This document shows positions 17,796-26,926 of a stretch of 64,000 nucleotides of DNA, in pieces; within the stretch, counting starts at the first letter, position 1, and every line of letters starts with the position of its first letter. This DNA is from Candidatus Didemnitutus sp. (GTDB lineage Bacteria; Verrucomicrobiota; Verrucomicrobiia; Opitutales; Opitutaceae). The DNA lies in the NCBI GenBank assembly GCA_017991595.1, contig JAGOQJ010000007.1:62001-126000 (forward strand), read 5' to 3'. The notes below the pieces were generated by a model that was not told where the DNA came from, made no database searches, and saw only the letters and a list, made by a program, of their open reading frames with translations. Both the position numbers and the translations under genes were made by a program.

Positions 17796-18942
17796 ATGAT
17801 CGCTCCCGAAACATTTTCCCAACTCGAGCTCATCAAGAAGCGTGCCGGCTACTTGTGGAGGTTTCTTTGACGTCGAACAAAAGCAGCGTGAAATAGAGGC
17901 GATGGAGGCGCAGATGGGCGCCCCCGATTTCTGGAACAACTCCGACAAGGCCCAGAAACACATCGGCAAGGTCAACGGCCTGAAGAAAATCATCGGGGGA
18001 CTCGTCGCCTTCAACAAGAAGCTCGATGACGCCGCCGTCATGGTCGAATTGATCGACTCGGCCGAAGCAGCCGAGCAGGAGGCCTACGCCAAGGAGCTGG
18101 GCTCCAGCGTGGCCGCGATGGTGGAAGAACTCGACCAACTCGAGATCGCCTCCTTCCTCACCGGCCAGTTCGACCGCAACAACGCCATCTTCAGCATCCA
18201 GGCGGGCGCGGGCGGCACCGAGTCCAACGACTGGGCCGACATCCTCTTCCGCATGTATTCCCGCTGGTGCGAGCGCCGCGGCTTCGAGGTCGAGTTGATG
18301 GACGTCCAGCCCGGCGACCAAGCGGGCATCTCGAAGGCCACCATCCTCATCAAGGGCGAGAACGCCTACGGCTACGCCAAGGCCGAGCGCGGCGTCCATC
18401 GCCTCGTGCGCATCAGCCCCTTCGATTCGAACAAGCGCCGCCACACCTCCTTCTGCGCCGTCGACGTCATCGCCGAGATCAACGAGGAGATCGACATCGA
18501 CATCCCCGAGAGCGAAATCCGCGTCGACGTCTATCGTTCCTCCGGCAAGGGCGGCCAGGGCGTCAACACCACCGACTCCGCCGTCCGCCTGACGCACATC
18601 CCCACCGGCACGGTCGTTGTCTGCCAAAACGAACGCTCGCAGATCAAGAACCGCGCCAGCGCCCTGAACGTCCTCAAGGCCCGTCTCTACGAAAAGAAGC
18701 TCGATGAGCAGCGCAGCGAGATGGAGAAATTCTACGGCGAGAAGGGTGAAATCGGCTTCGGTTCGCAGATCCGCAGCTACGTGTTGCAGCCTTACCAGAT
18801 GGTGAAGGATCTGCGCACCGGCGTCTCCACCAGCGACACGCAGGGCGTGCTCGATGGCGACCTCGACCGCTTCGTCTATGCGTGGCTACGGGCCGGTTGC
18901 CCGCGCCACCGCAACAAGGACATCCAGATGGAAGACGAGTGA
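17796..18942 (+). CDS. prfB: Peptide chain release factor 2, with programmed +1 frameshift
   Basis: RF2 releases peptides at UGA and UAA. Translation starts at ATG 17796 and meets an in-frame TGA after 24 codons (17868-17870). The product needs a +1 shift at CTT TGA C, continuing [16 protein letters not shown] to the stop at 18942, for 381 residues in all. The slippery site is preceded by the internal Shine-Dalgarno-like GGAGG with a 3-base spacer, the layout of the classic autoregulatory prfB site. The second frame shows the SPF codon-recognition tripeptide ([15 protein letters not shown]) and the catalytic GGQ ([18 protein letters not shown]). A naive annotation would start at 17842 and miss the true N-terminus. 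Confidence 0.97.
17856..17871 (+). promoter_or_regulatory. prfB programmed +1 frameshift site
   Basis: GGAGG-TTT-CTT-TGA-C. When RF2 is scarce, slow recognition of UGA lets the peptidyl-tRNA on CUU slip to UUU, aided by the upstream Shine-Dalgarno-like pairing. The spacer length equals that of the E. coli site; the SD core differs slightly (GGAGG instead of AGGGGG). Confidence 0.93.
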
Positions 18943-18976
18943 GCTGTCCGGCGGACGCCTCGCGGCCCGCCGGCGC

Positions 18977-20239
18977 TCAGCGTCCGGCAAGCCAGAAGGC
19001 GACCGCGCCGGTCAGGCAGGTCGAGCCGAGCACCACGCCCACGTGCCAGCGCAGGCGGTCCGAGCCGGCCGAGGCGGCGATGAGCGCCTTCACGATCGTG
19101 TTGGCGATCGCGGCCAGCACCACGGCTTGGGCGGCGAGCGCGGGCTTCAGCCCGCCGTTGCCGTCGACGCTGCGCGCCATGCTCAGCGAGATCGCGGCCA
19201 TATCCGTCAGGCCGGACACGAAGCTCAGCGGCAGCAGGCTGCTTGCGAGCGCGCCGTGGTGCGCCGCGGCCTTCACGAGCAGGACGATGGCGCCGTAGAG
19301 CAGGGCGAACTGGAGAGCCGAGCGCAGTTGCAGCGGATTTTTCCCGGGCGGCGGATGTGGCACAGGCTCCGACTGGCGCTGCCGCCAGAAACACCCCAGC
19401 GCATAGACCAGCGCCGGCAACGCCATCAGCCCCAGCGGCAGGAGCAGGTCGGCCGCCATCTCGGCGTTCACCACGCCGACCAGCACCAGCGTGCGCGGCA
19501 GCATGACGGTGCAGGCGAGCGCCACGCCCAACGCGTAGGGTTCGGAGAGCTCCGGTTGATCCCGGCTCTGCCGGCTGAAGGAGAGAGTCGTTGCGGTGCT
19601 CGAGGCCAGTCCGCCGAACAGGCTCGCCAGCAGCACGCCCGAGCGCGGATCGAACAGGCGCGTCATCACGTAGCCGAAGAAGCCCAGCCCCGAGATGAGC
19701 ACGACCATCATCCAGACGTTGAAGGGGTTCACCGCTTGATAGGGGCCGAGGTTCTGGTTCGGCACCAGCGGGAGGATGACGCCGGTGATGGCGACGAATT
19801 GCAGCGTGGCGCGGATGTCCTCGTGCGTGAACTGCCGCGTCCACGAGTGAATCGGCGCCTTCAGGCCGAGGACAACGACGGTCACGGCGCTTACCAACAC
19901 CGCCTCCTTGGCGTGGCCCCAGCTCACGAGCGCACCGACGAGGAGCGTGAGCAGCGTCGCCGCGAACGTCGTGCTGCCCGGGCCGGTCATGTTCGGCGCG
20001 CGGCTTTGCCAGATGAAATGGGCGCCGACCAACACCAGCGTAACCGGCAACACGGCAGCGGAGTAGGTCGTCGAAAGGAAGGCCGTCACGCAGCCCAGCA
20101 CGCTCCAGAAGGTGAAGGTGCGCACTCCGGCGTAGTTCTCGAGACCGGGCTTGTCCGTCTGGTCGCTCCATTGGCGGATGAGACCGATCACGGCGCCGAA
20201 GCCCGCGCTGGCGATGATGGCGAGGAGAAGCGTGTGCAC
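18977..20239 (-). CDS. MgtC/SapB plus DUF4010 family membrane protein
   Basis: About 420 residues if started at GTG 20239 (HTLLLAIIASAGFGAVIGLIRQW); no better ATG exists nearby. The N-terminal MgtC/SapB-like domain has the characteristic small-residue membrane segments and a RTFTF motif. The remainder is DUF4010, with many helices (LATSLFGGLASSTATTLSFSR type sequence, reading as GLASSTATTLSFSRQSRDQPE). The molecular function of the family is not established; a role in ion or metabolite homeostasis is usually assumed. It is convergent with prfB and divergent from lysS. Start uncertain. Confidence 0.82.
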   Translation of the reverse strand: MHTLLLAIIASAGFGAVIGLIRQWSDQTDKPGLENYAGVRTFTFWSVLGCVTAFLSTTYSAAVLPVTLVLVGAHFIWQSRAPNMTGPGSTTFAATLLTLLVGALVSWGHAKEAVLVSAVTVVVLGLKAPIHSWTRQFTHEDIRATLQFVAITGVILPLVPNQNLGPYQAVNPFNVWMMVVLISGLGFFGYVMTRLFDPRSGVLLASLFGGLASSTATTLSFSRQSRDQPELSEPYALGVALACTVMLPRTLVLVGVVNAEMAADLLLPLGLMALPALVYALGCFWRQRQSEPVPHPPPGKNPLQLRSALQFALLYGAIVLLVKAAAHHGALASSLLPLSFVSGLTDMAAISLSMARSVDGNGGLKPALAAQAVVLAAIANTIVKALIAASAGSDRLRWHVGVVLGSTCLTGAVAFWLAGR

Positions 20240-20440
20240 GGAGGGGAGGATGGGGTGAGGCTGCGCTGGCCGCGAGACCGGAGTGGGCCGCCGGGCGGCG
20301 GTAGATGCGGGGCAAACTGGCTGCTTCGGGCGCTGGCGCAAGCGCGCTCGGCGCCGTCCGCGGCCGTGCGCCCCGGCACCCGTGCTGGACCCACTTTCCG
20401 TTTGCTCCGTCGGGCGGGGGACTTAAACCTCCGCGATTCC

Positions 20441-21928
20441 ATGAGCGACATTCCCCAGGACATCACCCACGACCAGTATGCCGTGCGGCTCAAGAAGCTG
20501 CAGGACATGCGCGCCGCGGGCGCGGACCCGTTCCGGGCCAACTGCGAGCAGACGCACTTCTCCGGCGAGGCGCTGGCCGCCTACGTCGACGGTCAGGACT
20601 ACACCGTGCCGGTGAAAGTCGCGGGCCGCCTCGTCGTCATCCGCGACATGGGCAAGAGCCAGTTCGTCAAGATTCTCGACCAGCAGGGGCAGATCCAGCT
20701 CTACCTGAAGAAGGACCTCGTCGGCGACGAGGCCTACGCCGCTTTCAAGAAACTTGATCTCGGTGACATCATCGGCGCCGAAGGCACCTTGTTCAAAACC
20801 AAGTCCGGCGAGATCACCGTCAAGGTCGACCGCTACACGCTCGTTTCGAAGGCCCTGCGCCCGCTCCCGGAAAAATGGCACGGCCTGACCGATGCCGAGC
20901 AGGTTTACCGTCAGCGCTACCTCGATCTGATCGTCAACCCCGAGTCACGCGCCCGCCTGATGCTGCGCAGCAAGATCGTGGCGAGCATCCGCGCGACGCT
21001 CGCGGGCCGCAAGTTCCTCGAGGTCGAGACGCCCGTGCTCGAAGGCGTGGCCGGCGGCGCCGCGGCGCGTCCCTTCGTCACGCACCACAACGCGCTCGGC
21101 ACCGACTTTTTCCTCCGCATCGCGCTCGAGCTGCGCCTCAAGCGCCTGCTCGTCGGCGGCTACGACCGCGTGTTCGAGATCGGTCGCATCTTCCGTAACG
21201 AGGGCATCTCCCGAAAGCACAACCCCGAGTTCACCATGCTCGAGGTTTACCAGGCCTACTCGGATTTCCACGGCATGATGGACCTCATCAAGGCCATCTT
21301 CGCCGACCTCTGCCGCGACGTCATCGGCAGCACCACGATCAAGCACGCCGCGAGCGGTCAGATGATCGACTTCGCCGGCGAGTGGAAGGCCGTGCGCTAC
21401 TTCACGCTCATCGACGAGGCCGTCGGCTTCAACCTCAGCGCCCACCGCGGCAAGCCCGACTACCGCGAGAAGGCGGTCGAGGCCTGCCAGAAACTCGGTC
21501 TCGAGGTGCACGACGGTTGGGAAACCTACGAGGTGGTGAACGAGATCTTCGGCAAAAAGATCGAGCCCACGCTCATCCAGCCGACCTTCGTCACGCACCT
21601 GCCCAAGGAACTCTGCCCGCTCGCCAAGCTGAACGCCGACGACGCCGGCCTGATCGATGTCTTCGAGCTCATCATCGGCGGCATGGAGGTCGCGCCCGCC
21701 TACTCGGAGCAGAACGACCCGTTCGTGCAGCGCGAGATGTTCGAGAAGCAGGTCGGCGAGGAGACCCAGAAGATGGACACCGACTTCCTGCTCGCGCTCG
21801 AGCACGGCATGCCGCCGGCCGGCGGCATGGGCGTCGGCATCGACCGCCTCTGCATCCTCCTCACCGGCGCCGAGAGCATCCGCGACGTCATCCTGTTCCC
21901 GTCGCTGCGTCCCACCGAGGCGAAGTGA
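20441..21928 (+). CDS. lysS: Lysyl-tRNA synthetase, class II
   Basis: A 495-residue class II synthetase. The start at 20441 gives the family N-terminus ([21 protein letters not shown]); the longer upstream frame overlaps the divergent gene. An OB-fold anticodon-binding domain (about 60-150) precedes the catalytic core, with motif 2 as [18 protein letters not shown] and motif 3 as [15 protein letters not shown]. It charges tRNA-Lys in the cytoplasm. The length is normal. The next gene begins about 60 bp downstream on the same strand. Confidence 0.98.
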   Translation: MSDIPQDITHDQYAVRLKKLQDMRAAGADPFRANCEQTHFSGEALAAYVDGQDYTVPVKVAGRLVVIRDMGKSQFVKILDQQGQIQLYLKKDLVGDEAYAAFKKLDLGDIIGAEGTLFKTKSGEITVKVDRYTLVSKALRPLPEKWHGLTDAEQVYRQRYLDLIVNPESRARLMLRSKIVASIRATLAGRKFLEVETPVLEGVAGGAAARPFVTHHNALGTDFFLRIALELRLKRLLVGGYDRVFEIGRIFRNEGISRKHNPEFTMLEVYQAYSDFHGMMDLIKAIFADLCRDVIGSTTIKHAASGQMIDFAGEWKAVRYFTLIDEAVGFNLSAHRGKPDYREKAVEACQKLGLEVHDGWETYEVVNEIFGKKIEPTLIQPTFVTHLPKELCPLAKLNADDAGLIDVFELIIGGMEVAPAYSEQNDPFVQREMFEKQVGEETQKMDTDFLLALEHGMPPAGGMGVGIDRLCILLTGAESIRDVILFPSLRPTEAK

Positions 21929-21989
21929 TCCGGTAACCGCGCGCAGCCCGCGGCGTCTTGTCCGGCAACCTCGCCGGACCGCGCTTGCT

Positions 21990-24728
21990 GTGCCGGTCGG
22001 GGCCGTTTACCCCTTGCTGCGCTTGCCCCGTCACCTCCGCCGTCTGCTTGGTCTCAGCTGGTCCCTGTGCGCGTTGCTGCCCGCGTGGGCCGTTGCGCCG
22101 GTGGATGTGAATCAGGACGGCCTCGGCGATCTCTGGCAACTGCGCCACGGCGCTCAAGCGCTGGCGGCCGACGGCGATGCCGACGGTGACGGGTTGTCCA
22201 ACGCCGCCGAGGCACTCGCCGGCACCGATCCCTTTTCCGCGCGGTCGGCGCTGGCGCTGGAGTTAACCGCCGCCCCGGACGGCGCGCTCGCGCTCCGCTG
22301 GCCCGGCGTCACGGCGAAACGCTACGAGGTGCAGATCAGCCCCGATCTCGTGACGTGGACGCCGCAGGCGAGTCTGTCGGGCAATGACGCGCCGCTGGAG
22401 GCACTCGCGGCGATGGGCACAGCCGCGAATTTCTTCGTCCGTGTCGCGGTGCGCGAGACCGATACCGATGGCGACGGCGTCACGGATTGGGAGGAGTTGC
22501 AGGCCGGTTACGATGTGCGCCGGGTGTTCTCGGAAGGCCTCGGCAGCAATCCCGCCAGCCCCACCGTCTCCAACCCGCGCATCACGGACCTCGAGCGTTT
22601 CCGCGCGCAACTGGCCGTCGCGACGGACACGGTGAGCCTAGTCGCGATCGAGCCGGAACTCGCCGAAAGTTGGCCGCATCCGGCGACGGTCCTCGTGCGG
22701 CGCAACGGCGGCTTCGCGGCGCGCACGGTCAATCTCTCCCTCGGCGGCACCGCGACGGCCGGGCAGGACTACGTCGCTCCGGCGACACTGTCCGTCACGC
22801 TTCCGCTCGGGGCGGATCAGGTCGCGCTCGTGCTCCCGCTCGTGCCGGACACGGTGGAGGAGGGGACCGAGACTCTCACGGTGCAACTCGAAGCCGGCGC
22901 CGGCTACACCATCGACGCCGCGGCGCGCACCGCGACCTTCACCCTCGCCGATGCGGCGGCCGGGCCTTCGCCGACCGAGGCCACGCGCTTCCTGCAGCAG
23001 GCGAGCTTCGGCCCGAATCCGGCGGAACTCGCCCGCGTGCGCGCTCTCGGTTTCGCTGCGTGGCTCGACGAGCAGTTCCAGCGCCCCGTCGCTCGCCATT
23101 TGCCGATCGTGCAGACGTGGTATGCGGAGCGAAACACCGACGGACTCGTGATCGACAATTCCGTCATCTCCACCGAGCACCGCATCGAGGCGTTTTGGCG
23201 GCAAGTGATGCGCGACGACGCCACCTCCGATCCTTTGCGCCAGCGCGTCGCCTTTGCCCTTTCGCAGATTTTCGTGATCTCCGACCGCATGTCGTCGCTG
23301 AACAACGACCAGCGCGGCATGACCTCCTACTACGACACGCTGCTGACGCACGCCTTCGGCACTTATCGCCAGTTGCTCGAAGCCGTCACGCGTCACCCGT
23401 GGATGGGGCTTTACCTGAGCGCGCTGCGCAACCGGAAAGCCAACCCCGCGATCAACCGTTTTCCCGACGAGAACTACGCGCGCGAAGTCATGCAGCTATT
23501 CTCCATCGGCCTGTGGTTACTCAACCCGGATGGCACGCCCGTCCTGTCCGACGGCACCGCCGCCGGGCCGGACGGGGAAATCATCCCGGCCGGGCAGCCT
23601 GTTCCGACTTACGGTCAGGAGCAGATCTCCGAGTTCGCCCGTGTCTTCACCGGGCTGAGTTACTCCAAGCGTTTCAGCGGCTCGACTAACTTCACTGAGA
23701 TCAACACGTCAGCGCTCACGGACAGTCGCGGCGTGCCGTGGCAGCCGATGCGGATGTTTGATGTCGAACACGATCTCGCCGCCAAGCGCCTGTGGCTGCC
23801 CGGCGCGCCCGTGCTCAACCTTCCGGCGCGCACCGCCTCCGGCTCCAACGCAGGGGATGCGGACCTCGCCGCCGCGCTCGACTACCTCGCCAACCACCCC
23901 AACACCGGCCCCTTCATCTGCCACCAGCTCATCCAGCGGCTCGTGACCTCCAACCCCACGCCCGCCTACGTGGCGCGCATCGCCGCGGTGTTCGCCGACA
24001 ACGGTGCCGGTGTGCGCGGTGACTTGCGGGCCGTCATCCGCGCGTTGCTGCTCGATCCCGAGGCGCGCGATTTCGCCTCCGCTCTCGATCCCGAGCACGG
24101 TCAGCTGCGCGAGCCCTACACCCGCTTCGTCTCGCTCGCTCGGGCGCTCGGCGTCGCGCCGCGCGACGTGACTGCGGCCGGCGGACGCTACCGCGGCTTC
24201 TCGGGCATCGACGCCGATTTCCTGCAACGCCCGCTGAGTGCGCCCTCGGTCTTCAACTTCTACACGCCGGATTATGCGCCGCCCGGCGTCATGCAGGACA
24301 ACGGGCTCGTCGGGCCCGAATATCAGATCCTCAACAGCGTCACGGCCATCACCCTTCCCAACCGGATTTCCACCGCGCTCAACGCCAGCAGCACCACCGC
24401 GCTCACGCGTTTCAACAGCACCCAGCAGAACGACGATGCCGCGACTCCGGTCGACGAGAGCCTGTGGAATTCCTCCATGGACGAGGCTGGCTGGCAGCCG
24501 CTCGGCTTCGGCGACCCGGACGTGCTCGTCACCACGCTGGCCCGCGCCCTCTGCGCGCGCCCGTTGGAGCCGGAGACGTTCCGCGCCATCACCCGCGCCG
24601 TGCGCCGCGTTTCCGACCCGGCGGCGAGCGGCTTGACCACGTTGCAACGCGAGCAGCGCGCGCTGCACCGCGTCCGCCTCGCGGCCCACCTCATCGCCCT
24701 GACGCCGGAGGCCGCGGTGCTCCGCTGA
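21990..24728 (+). CDS. Exported DUF1800 protein with TSP3-type calcium repeats and a Calx-beta domain
   Basis: About 912 residues from GTG 21990, which precedes a plausible signal peptide (RHLRRLLGLSWSLCALLPAWA); TTG 22014 is an alternative. Acidic calcium-binding type repeats appear near 39-47 (DVNQDGLGD), 63-75 (DGDADGDGLSN) and 154-162 (DTDGDGVTD). A Calx-beta-like domain (about 217-323) is followed by DUF1800 (about 327-905: RFLQQASFGPN, WLDEQFQRP, RVAFALSQIFVIS, ENYAREVMQLFSIGLW, DVEHD). DUF1800 proteins are large, secreted, of unknown activity, and are regularly encoded just upstream of a DUF1501 protein, as here (13-bp gap). The pairing suggests they work together at the cell surface. 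Confidence 0.9.
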   Translation: MPVGAVYPLLRLPRHLRRLLGLSWSLCALLPAWAVAPVDVNQDGLGDLWQLRHGAQALAADGDADGDGLSNAAEALAGTDPFSARSALALELTAAPDGALALRWPGVTAKRYEVQISPDLVTWTPQASLSGNDAPLEALAAMGTAANFFVRVAVRETDTDGDGVTDWEELQAGYDVRRVFSEGLGSNPASPTVSNPRITDLERFRAQLAVATDTVSLVAIEPELAESWPHPATVLVRRNGGFAARTVNLSLGGTATAGQDYVAPATLSVTLPLGADQVALVLPLVPDTVEEGTETLTVQLEAGAGYTIDAAARTATFTLADAAAGPSPTEATRFLQQASFGPNPAELARVRALGFAAWLDEQFQRPVARHLPIVQTWYAERNTDGLVIDNSVISTEHRIEAFWRQVMRDDATSDPLRQRVAFALSQIFVISDRMSSLNNDQRGMTSYYDTLLTHAFGTYRQLLEAVTRHPWMGLYLSALRNRKANPAINRFPDENYAREVMQLFSIGLWLLNPDGTPVLSDGTAAGPDGEIIPAGQPVPTYGQEQISEFARVFTGLSYSKRFSGSTNFTEINTSALTDSRGVPWQPMRMFDVEHDLAAKRLWLPGAPVLNLPARTASGSNAGDADLAAALDYLANHPNTGPFICHQLIQRLVTSNPTPAYVARIAAVFADNGAGVRGDLRAVIRALLLDPEARDFASALDPEHGQLREPYTRFVSLARALGVAPRDVTAAGGRYRGFSGIDADFLQRPLSAPSVFNFYTPDYAPPGVMQDNGLVGPEYQILNSVTAITLPNRISTALNASSTTALTRFNSTQQNDDAATPVDESLWNSSMDEAGWQPLGFGDPDVLVTTLARALCARPLEPETFRAITRAVRRVSDPAASGLTTLQREQRALHRVRLAAHLIALTPEAAVLR

Positions 24729-24741
24729 TCCGTTCCCCGCC

Positions 24742-26274
24742 ATGCCGAAACGTCCCCTCACGCGTCGCGACTTCATCGGCCAGGCCAGTTGCGCGGCCGT
24801 CGGCTCCCTTGGGCTGCTCTCGACGCTGCTGAACCTGCGCATGGCCAACTCGACCATGGCGCAGACCCTGCCCGGCGGCGAGGACTACCGCGCGCTCGTC
24901 TGCCTGTTCTTCGCCGGCGGCATGGATTCCTACAACCTGCTCGTGCCCGCCGCGGCCACGCAGCACGCCGTCTACACCACCACGCGCGGCGGCATCTACG
25001 ATGCGGTGACCAACGAGGACGGGCTCGCCCTGCCGCGCACCTCGCTGCTGCCGCTCGCCGCGGCGGCGAGCGATCCCTTCGCCTTCGGCGTCCACCCGCG
25101 TGCCGGCGATCATGCGGGCACGCCCGGCATCCAGTCGCTCTACAACGCCGGCCACCTCGCCTTCCTCGCCAACGTCGGCACGCTCGTGGAGCCGACCACC
25201 AAGGCCGCCTACAGCGCTTCGCTCGCCAAGCTTCCCCGCAGTCTCTACTCGCACTCGGATCAGGTGAAACAGTGGCACACCTCCGTCGCCACCGACGTGC
25301 GCCGCGTCGGCTGGGCCGGCCTCGCGGCCGATCTCCTGCACGCGGGCAACGCGCCGGACGCGCGCGTGTCGATGAACATCTCCCTCAGCGGGCAAAACCT
25401 CTGGCAGACCGGGCGCCGCGTCTTCAATTACACCATCAGCAGCACGGGCAGCACGCTGCCGCACGATTACGCCTCGCCCTATGCGGCGCCGGTCGTCGGC
25501 GCCACCAGCACCACGGCGCTGCGGCAGGCGGCGCGCACGGCCGCGGTTGAGAGCCTGATGCAGCAACAGCACCAGCACTTGCTCGATCAGACTTACGTCC
25601 AGCACACGCGCGACTCGATCGAGGGTGCCGCTGCGTTCCGCGACGCCTTTGAGGAGAGTCTGGTCACGACGCTTTTCCCCGGCGATGCCAACTACGCCTA
25701 TCCCGCGGGTCTGACCGCCACCACCGATCCCGCGCGCAACCTCGGCCAGCAGCTCAAGGCCGTCGTGCGCACCATCAAGATGCGCCAGCAGCTCGGCCTG
25801 CGGCGCCAGACCTTCTTCGTCAGCTACGGCGGTTGGGACCATCACGACGAGGTCATCCTGTCGATGGACACGATGATCGACGTGGTGAACCGCGCCCTCG
25901 CCAGCTATTGGCAGGCGCTCGGCGAGATCGGCCTGCAGGAGCAGGTCACGCTCTACACGGCGTCCGATTTCGCGCGCACGCTCACCTCCAACGGCGCCGG
26001 CTCCGACCACGCGTGGGGCGGCAACGCCTTCGTGCTCGGCGGTGCCGTGCAAGGCGGGCGCGTCTACGGCGAATATCCCGACCTCGCGTTGAACGGCCCG
26101 CGCGTCATCACCTCGCGCGGCATCACCTTGCCCAGTTTGGCGGTGGAACAGTATTTCGCTGAGCTGGCGCTCTGGCTTGGCGTGCAACGGCATCAGCTCG
26201 CGGACGTGTTGCCGCGCATCGGCGAGTTCTATTCGCCCAGCGCGACCCCGCCCGTGGGCTTCATGCGGCTCTGA
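24742..26274 (+). CDS. Tat-exported DUF1501 family protein
   Basis: A 510-residue protein with a twin-arginine signal (LTRRDFIGQASCAAVGSLGLL), so it is probably exported folded. The DUF1501 fold belongs to the alkaline phosphatase/sulfatase-like superfamily: ALVCLFFAGGMDSYNLLVP near the mature N-terminus, SDQVKQWHTS, FFVSYGGWDHHDE, and late SDHAWGGNAFVLGG, which carry Asp/His residues suited to metal binding. No substrate is established for the family. It lies 13 bp after the DUF1800 gene and 9 bp before a small membrane-anchored protein, forming a tight three-gene unit. Confidence 0.93.
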   Translation: MPKRPLTRRDFIGQASCAAVGSLGLLSTLLNLRMANSTMAQTLPGGEDYRALVCLFFAGGMDSYNLLVPAAATQHAVYTTTRGGIYDAVTNEDGLALPRTSLLPLAAAASDPFAFGVHPRAGDHAGTPGIQSLYNAGHLAFLANVGTLVEPTTKAAYSASLAKLPRSLYSHSDQVKQWHTSVATDVRRVGWAGLAADLLHAGNAPDARVSMNISLSGQNLWQTGRRVFNYTISSTGSTLPHDYASPYAAPVVGATSTTALRQAARTAAVESLMQQQHQHLLDQTYVQHTRDSIEGAAAFRDAFEESLVTTLFPGDANYAYPAGLTATTDPARNLGQQLKAVVRTIKMRQQLGLRRQTFFVSYGGWDHHDEVILSMDTMIDVVNRALASYWQALGEIGLQEQVTLYTASDFARTLTSNGAGSDHAWGGNAFVLGGAVQGGRVYGEYPDLALNGPRVITSRGITLPSLAVEQYFAELALWLGVQRHQLADVLPRIGEFYSPSATPPVGFMRL

Positions 26275-26283
26275 GTTCCGAAG

Positions 26284-26826
26284 ATGGCTGCGCGCTCGTC
26301 CCGTCCTCGCTGGCTCGCCGCCGGCTTGCTGCTGATCGGCATCCTCGCTGTTGCGACGTGGTGGCTGTGGCGGCGATCGTCCACGGCGCCGCGCGAAGCG
26401 GCGCCAACTCCTGTGGCGGTTGTTCATCCCGCAGGCGCGCCGGAACGCGCGCACTCGCCAGCTGCGTCAGCTGCGGACTCGGCCGGGGCGCGCCTGCTCG
26501 CCGCGGACGGTTCCCCGCGCGAGGATTTGGCGGCCTTGCTCGATCTGGTCGACACGCTGTTGCAGACGGTGCCGGTGATGCAGCGACCGCCGCTGGGCTT
26601 CGACACCGATCTGGCGCGGGCGTTGGCCGATCCGGATTTGATGGGCGAGGCGGCGTTGCCACCCACGCATCCCGCCTTGCGGGACGGGCGACTGGTCGAT
26701 CGCTGGGGCAGCCCTTGGCTGGTGCACCCGTTGTCGAGCGACGTCATCCAGCTGCGCAGCGCCGGGCCGGATCGCCGGTTGTTCACGGCCGACGACCTCG
26801 TCGCCCCGCCGGATCCGGAGACCTGA
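26284..26826 (+). CDS. Small membrane-anchored protein with a GspG-like C-terminus
   Basis: 180 residues, starting 9 bp after the DUF1501 gene. One N-terminal helix (WLAAGLLLIGILAVATWWLW) is followed by a Pro/Ala-rich linker and a small folded part. The end, LVDRWGSPWLVHPLSS, then IQLRSAGPDRRLFTADDL, resembles the calcium-loop C-terminus of type II secretion major pseudopilins (D-WG-P, then G-D). The normal pilin N-terminal cleavage motif is absent, so it is not a standard GspG. Its position suggests an accessory of the DUF1800/DUF1501 pair. Function unknown. Confidence 0.75.
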   Translation: MAARSSRPRWLAAGLLLIGILAVATWWLWRRSSTAPREAAPTPVAVVHPAGAPERAHSPAASAADSAGARLLAADGSPREDLAALLDLVDTLLQTVPVMQRPPLGFDTDLARALADPDLMGEAALPPTHPALRDGRLVDRWGSPWLVHPLSSDVIQLRSAGPDRRLFTADDLVAPPDPET

Positions 26827-26926
26827 GGGCGGAATGCGGATTGCGGAGCGGGCCGGGGACTGTTGATTTTGCGGCGGCTGCGGGAACCCTTTCCGCGCCG
26901 CGCACTCTGAAATCCGTCTCCCTGCG

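Noticed and set aside
17842-17868. Start of RF2 at 17842
   Set aside because: That start skips the conserved N-terminal part; the programmed frameshift from ATG 17796 explains the gene fully.
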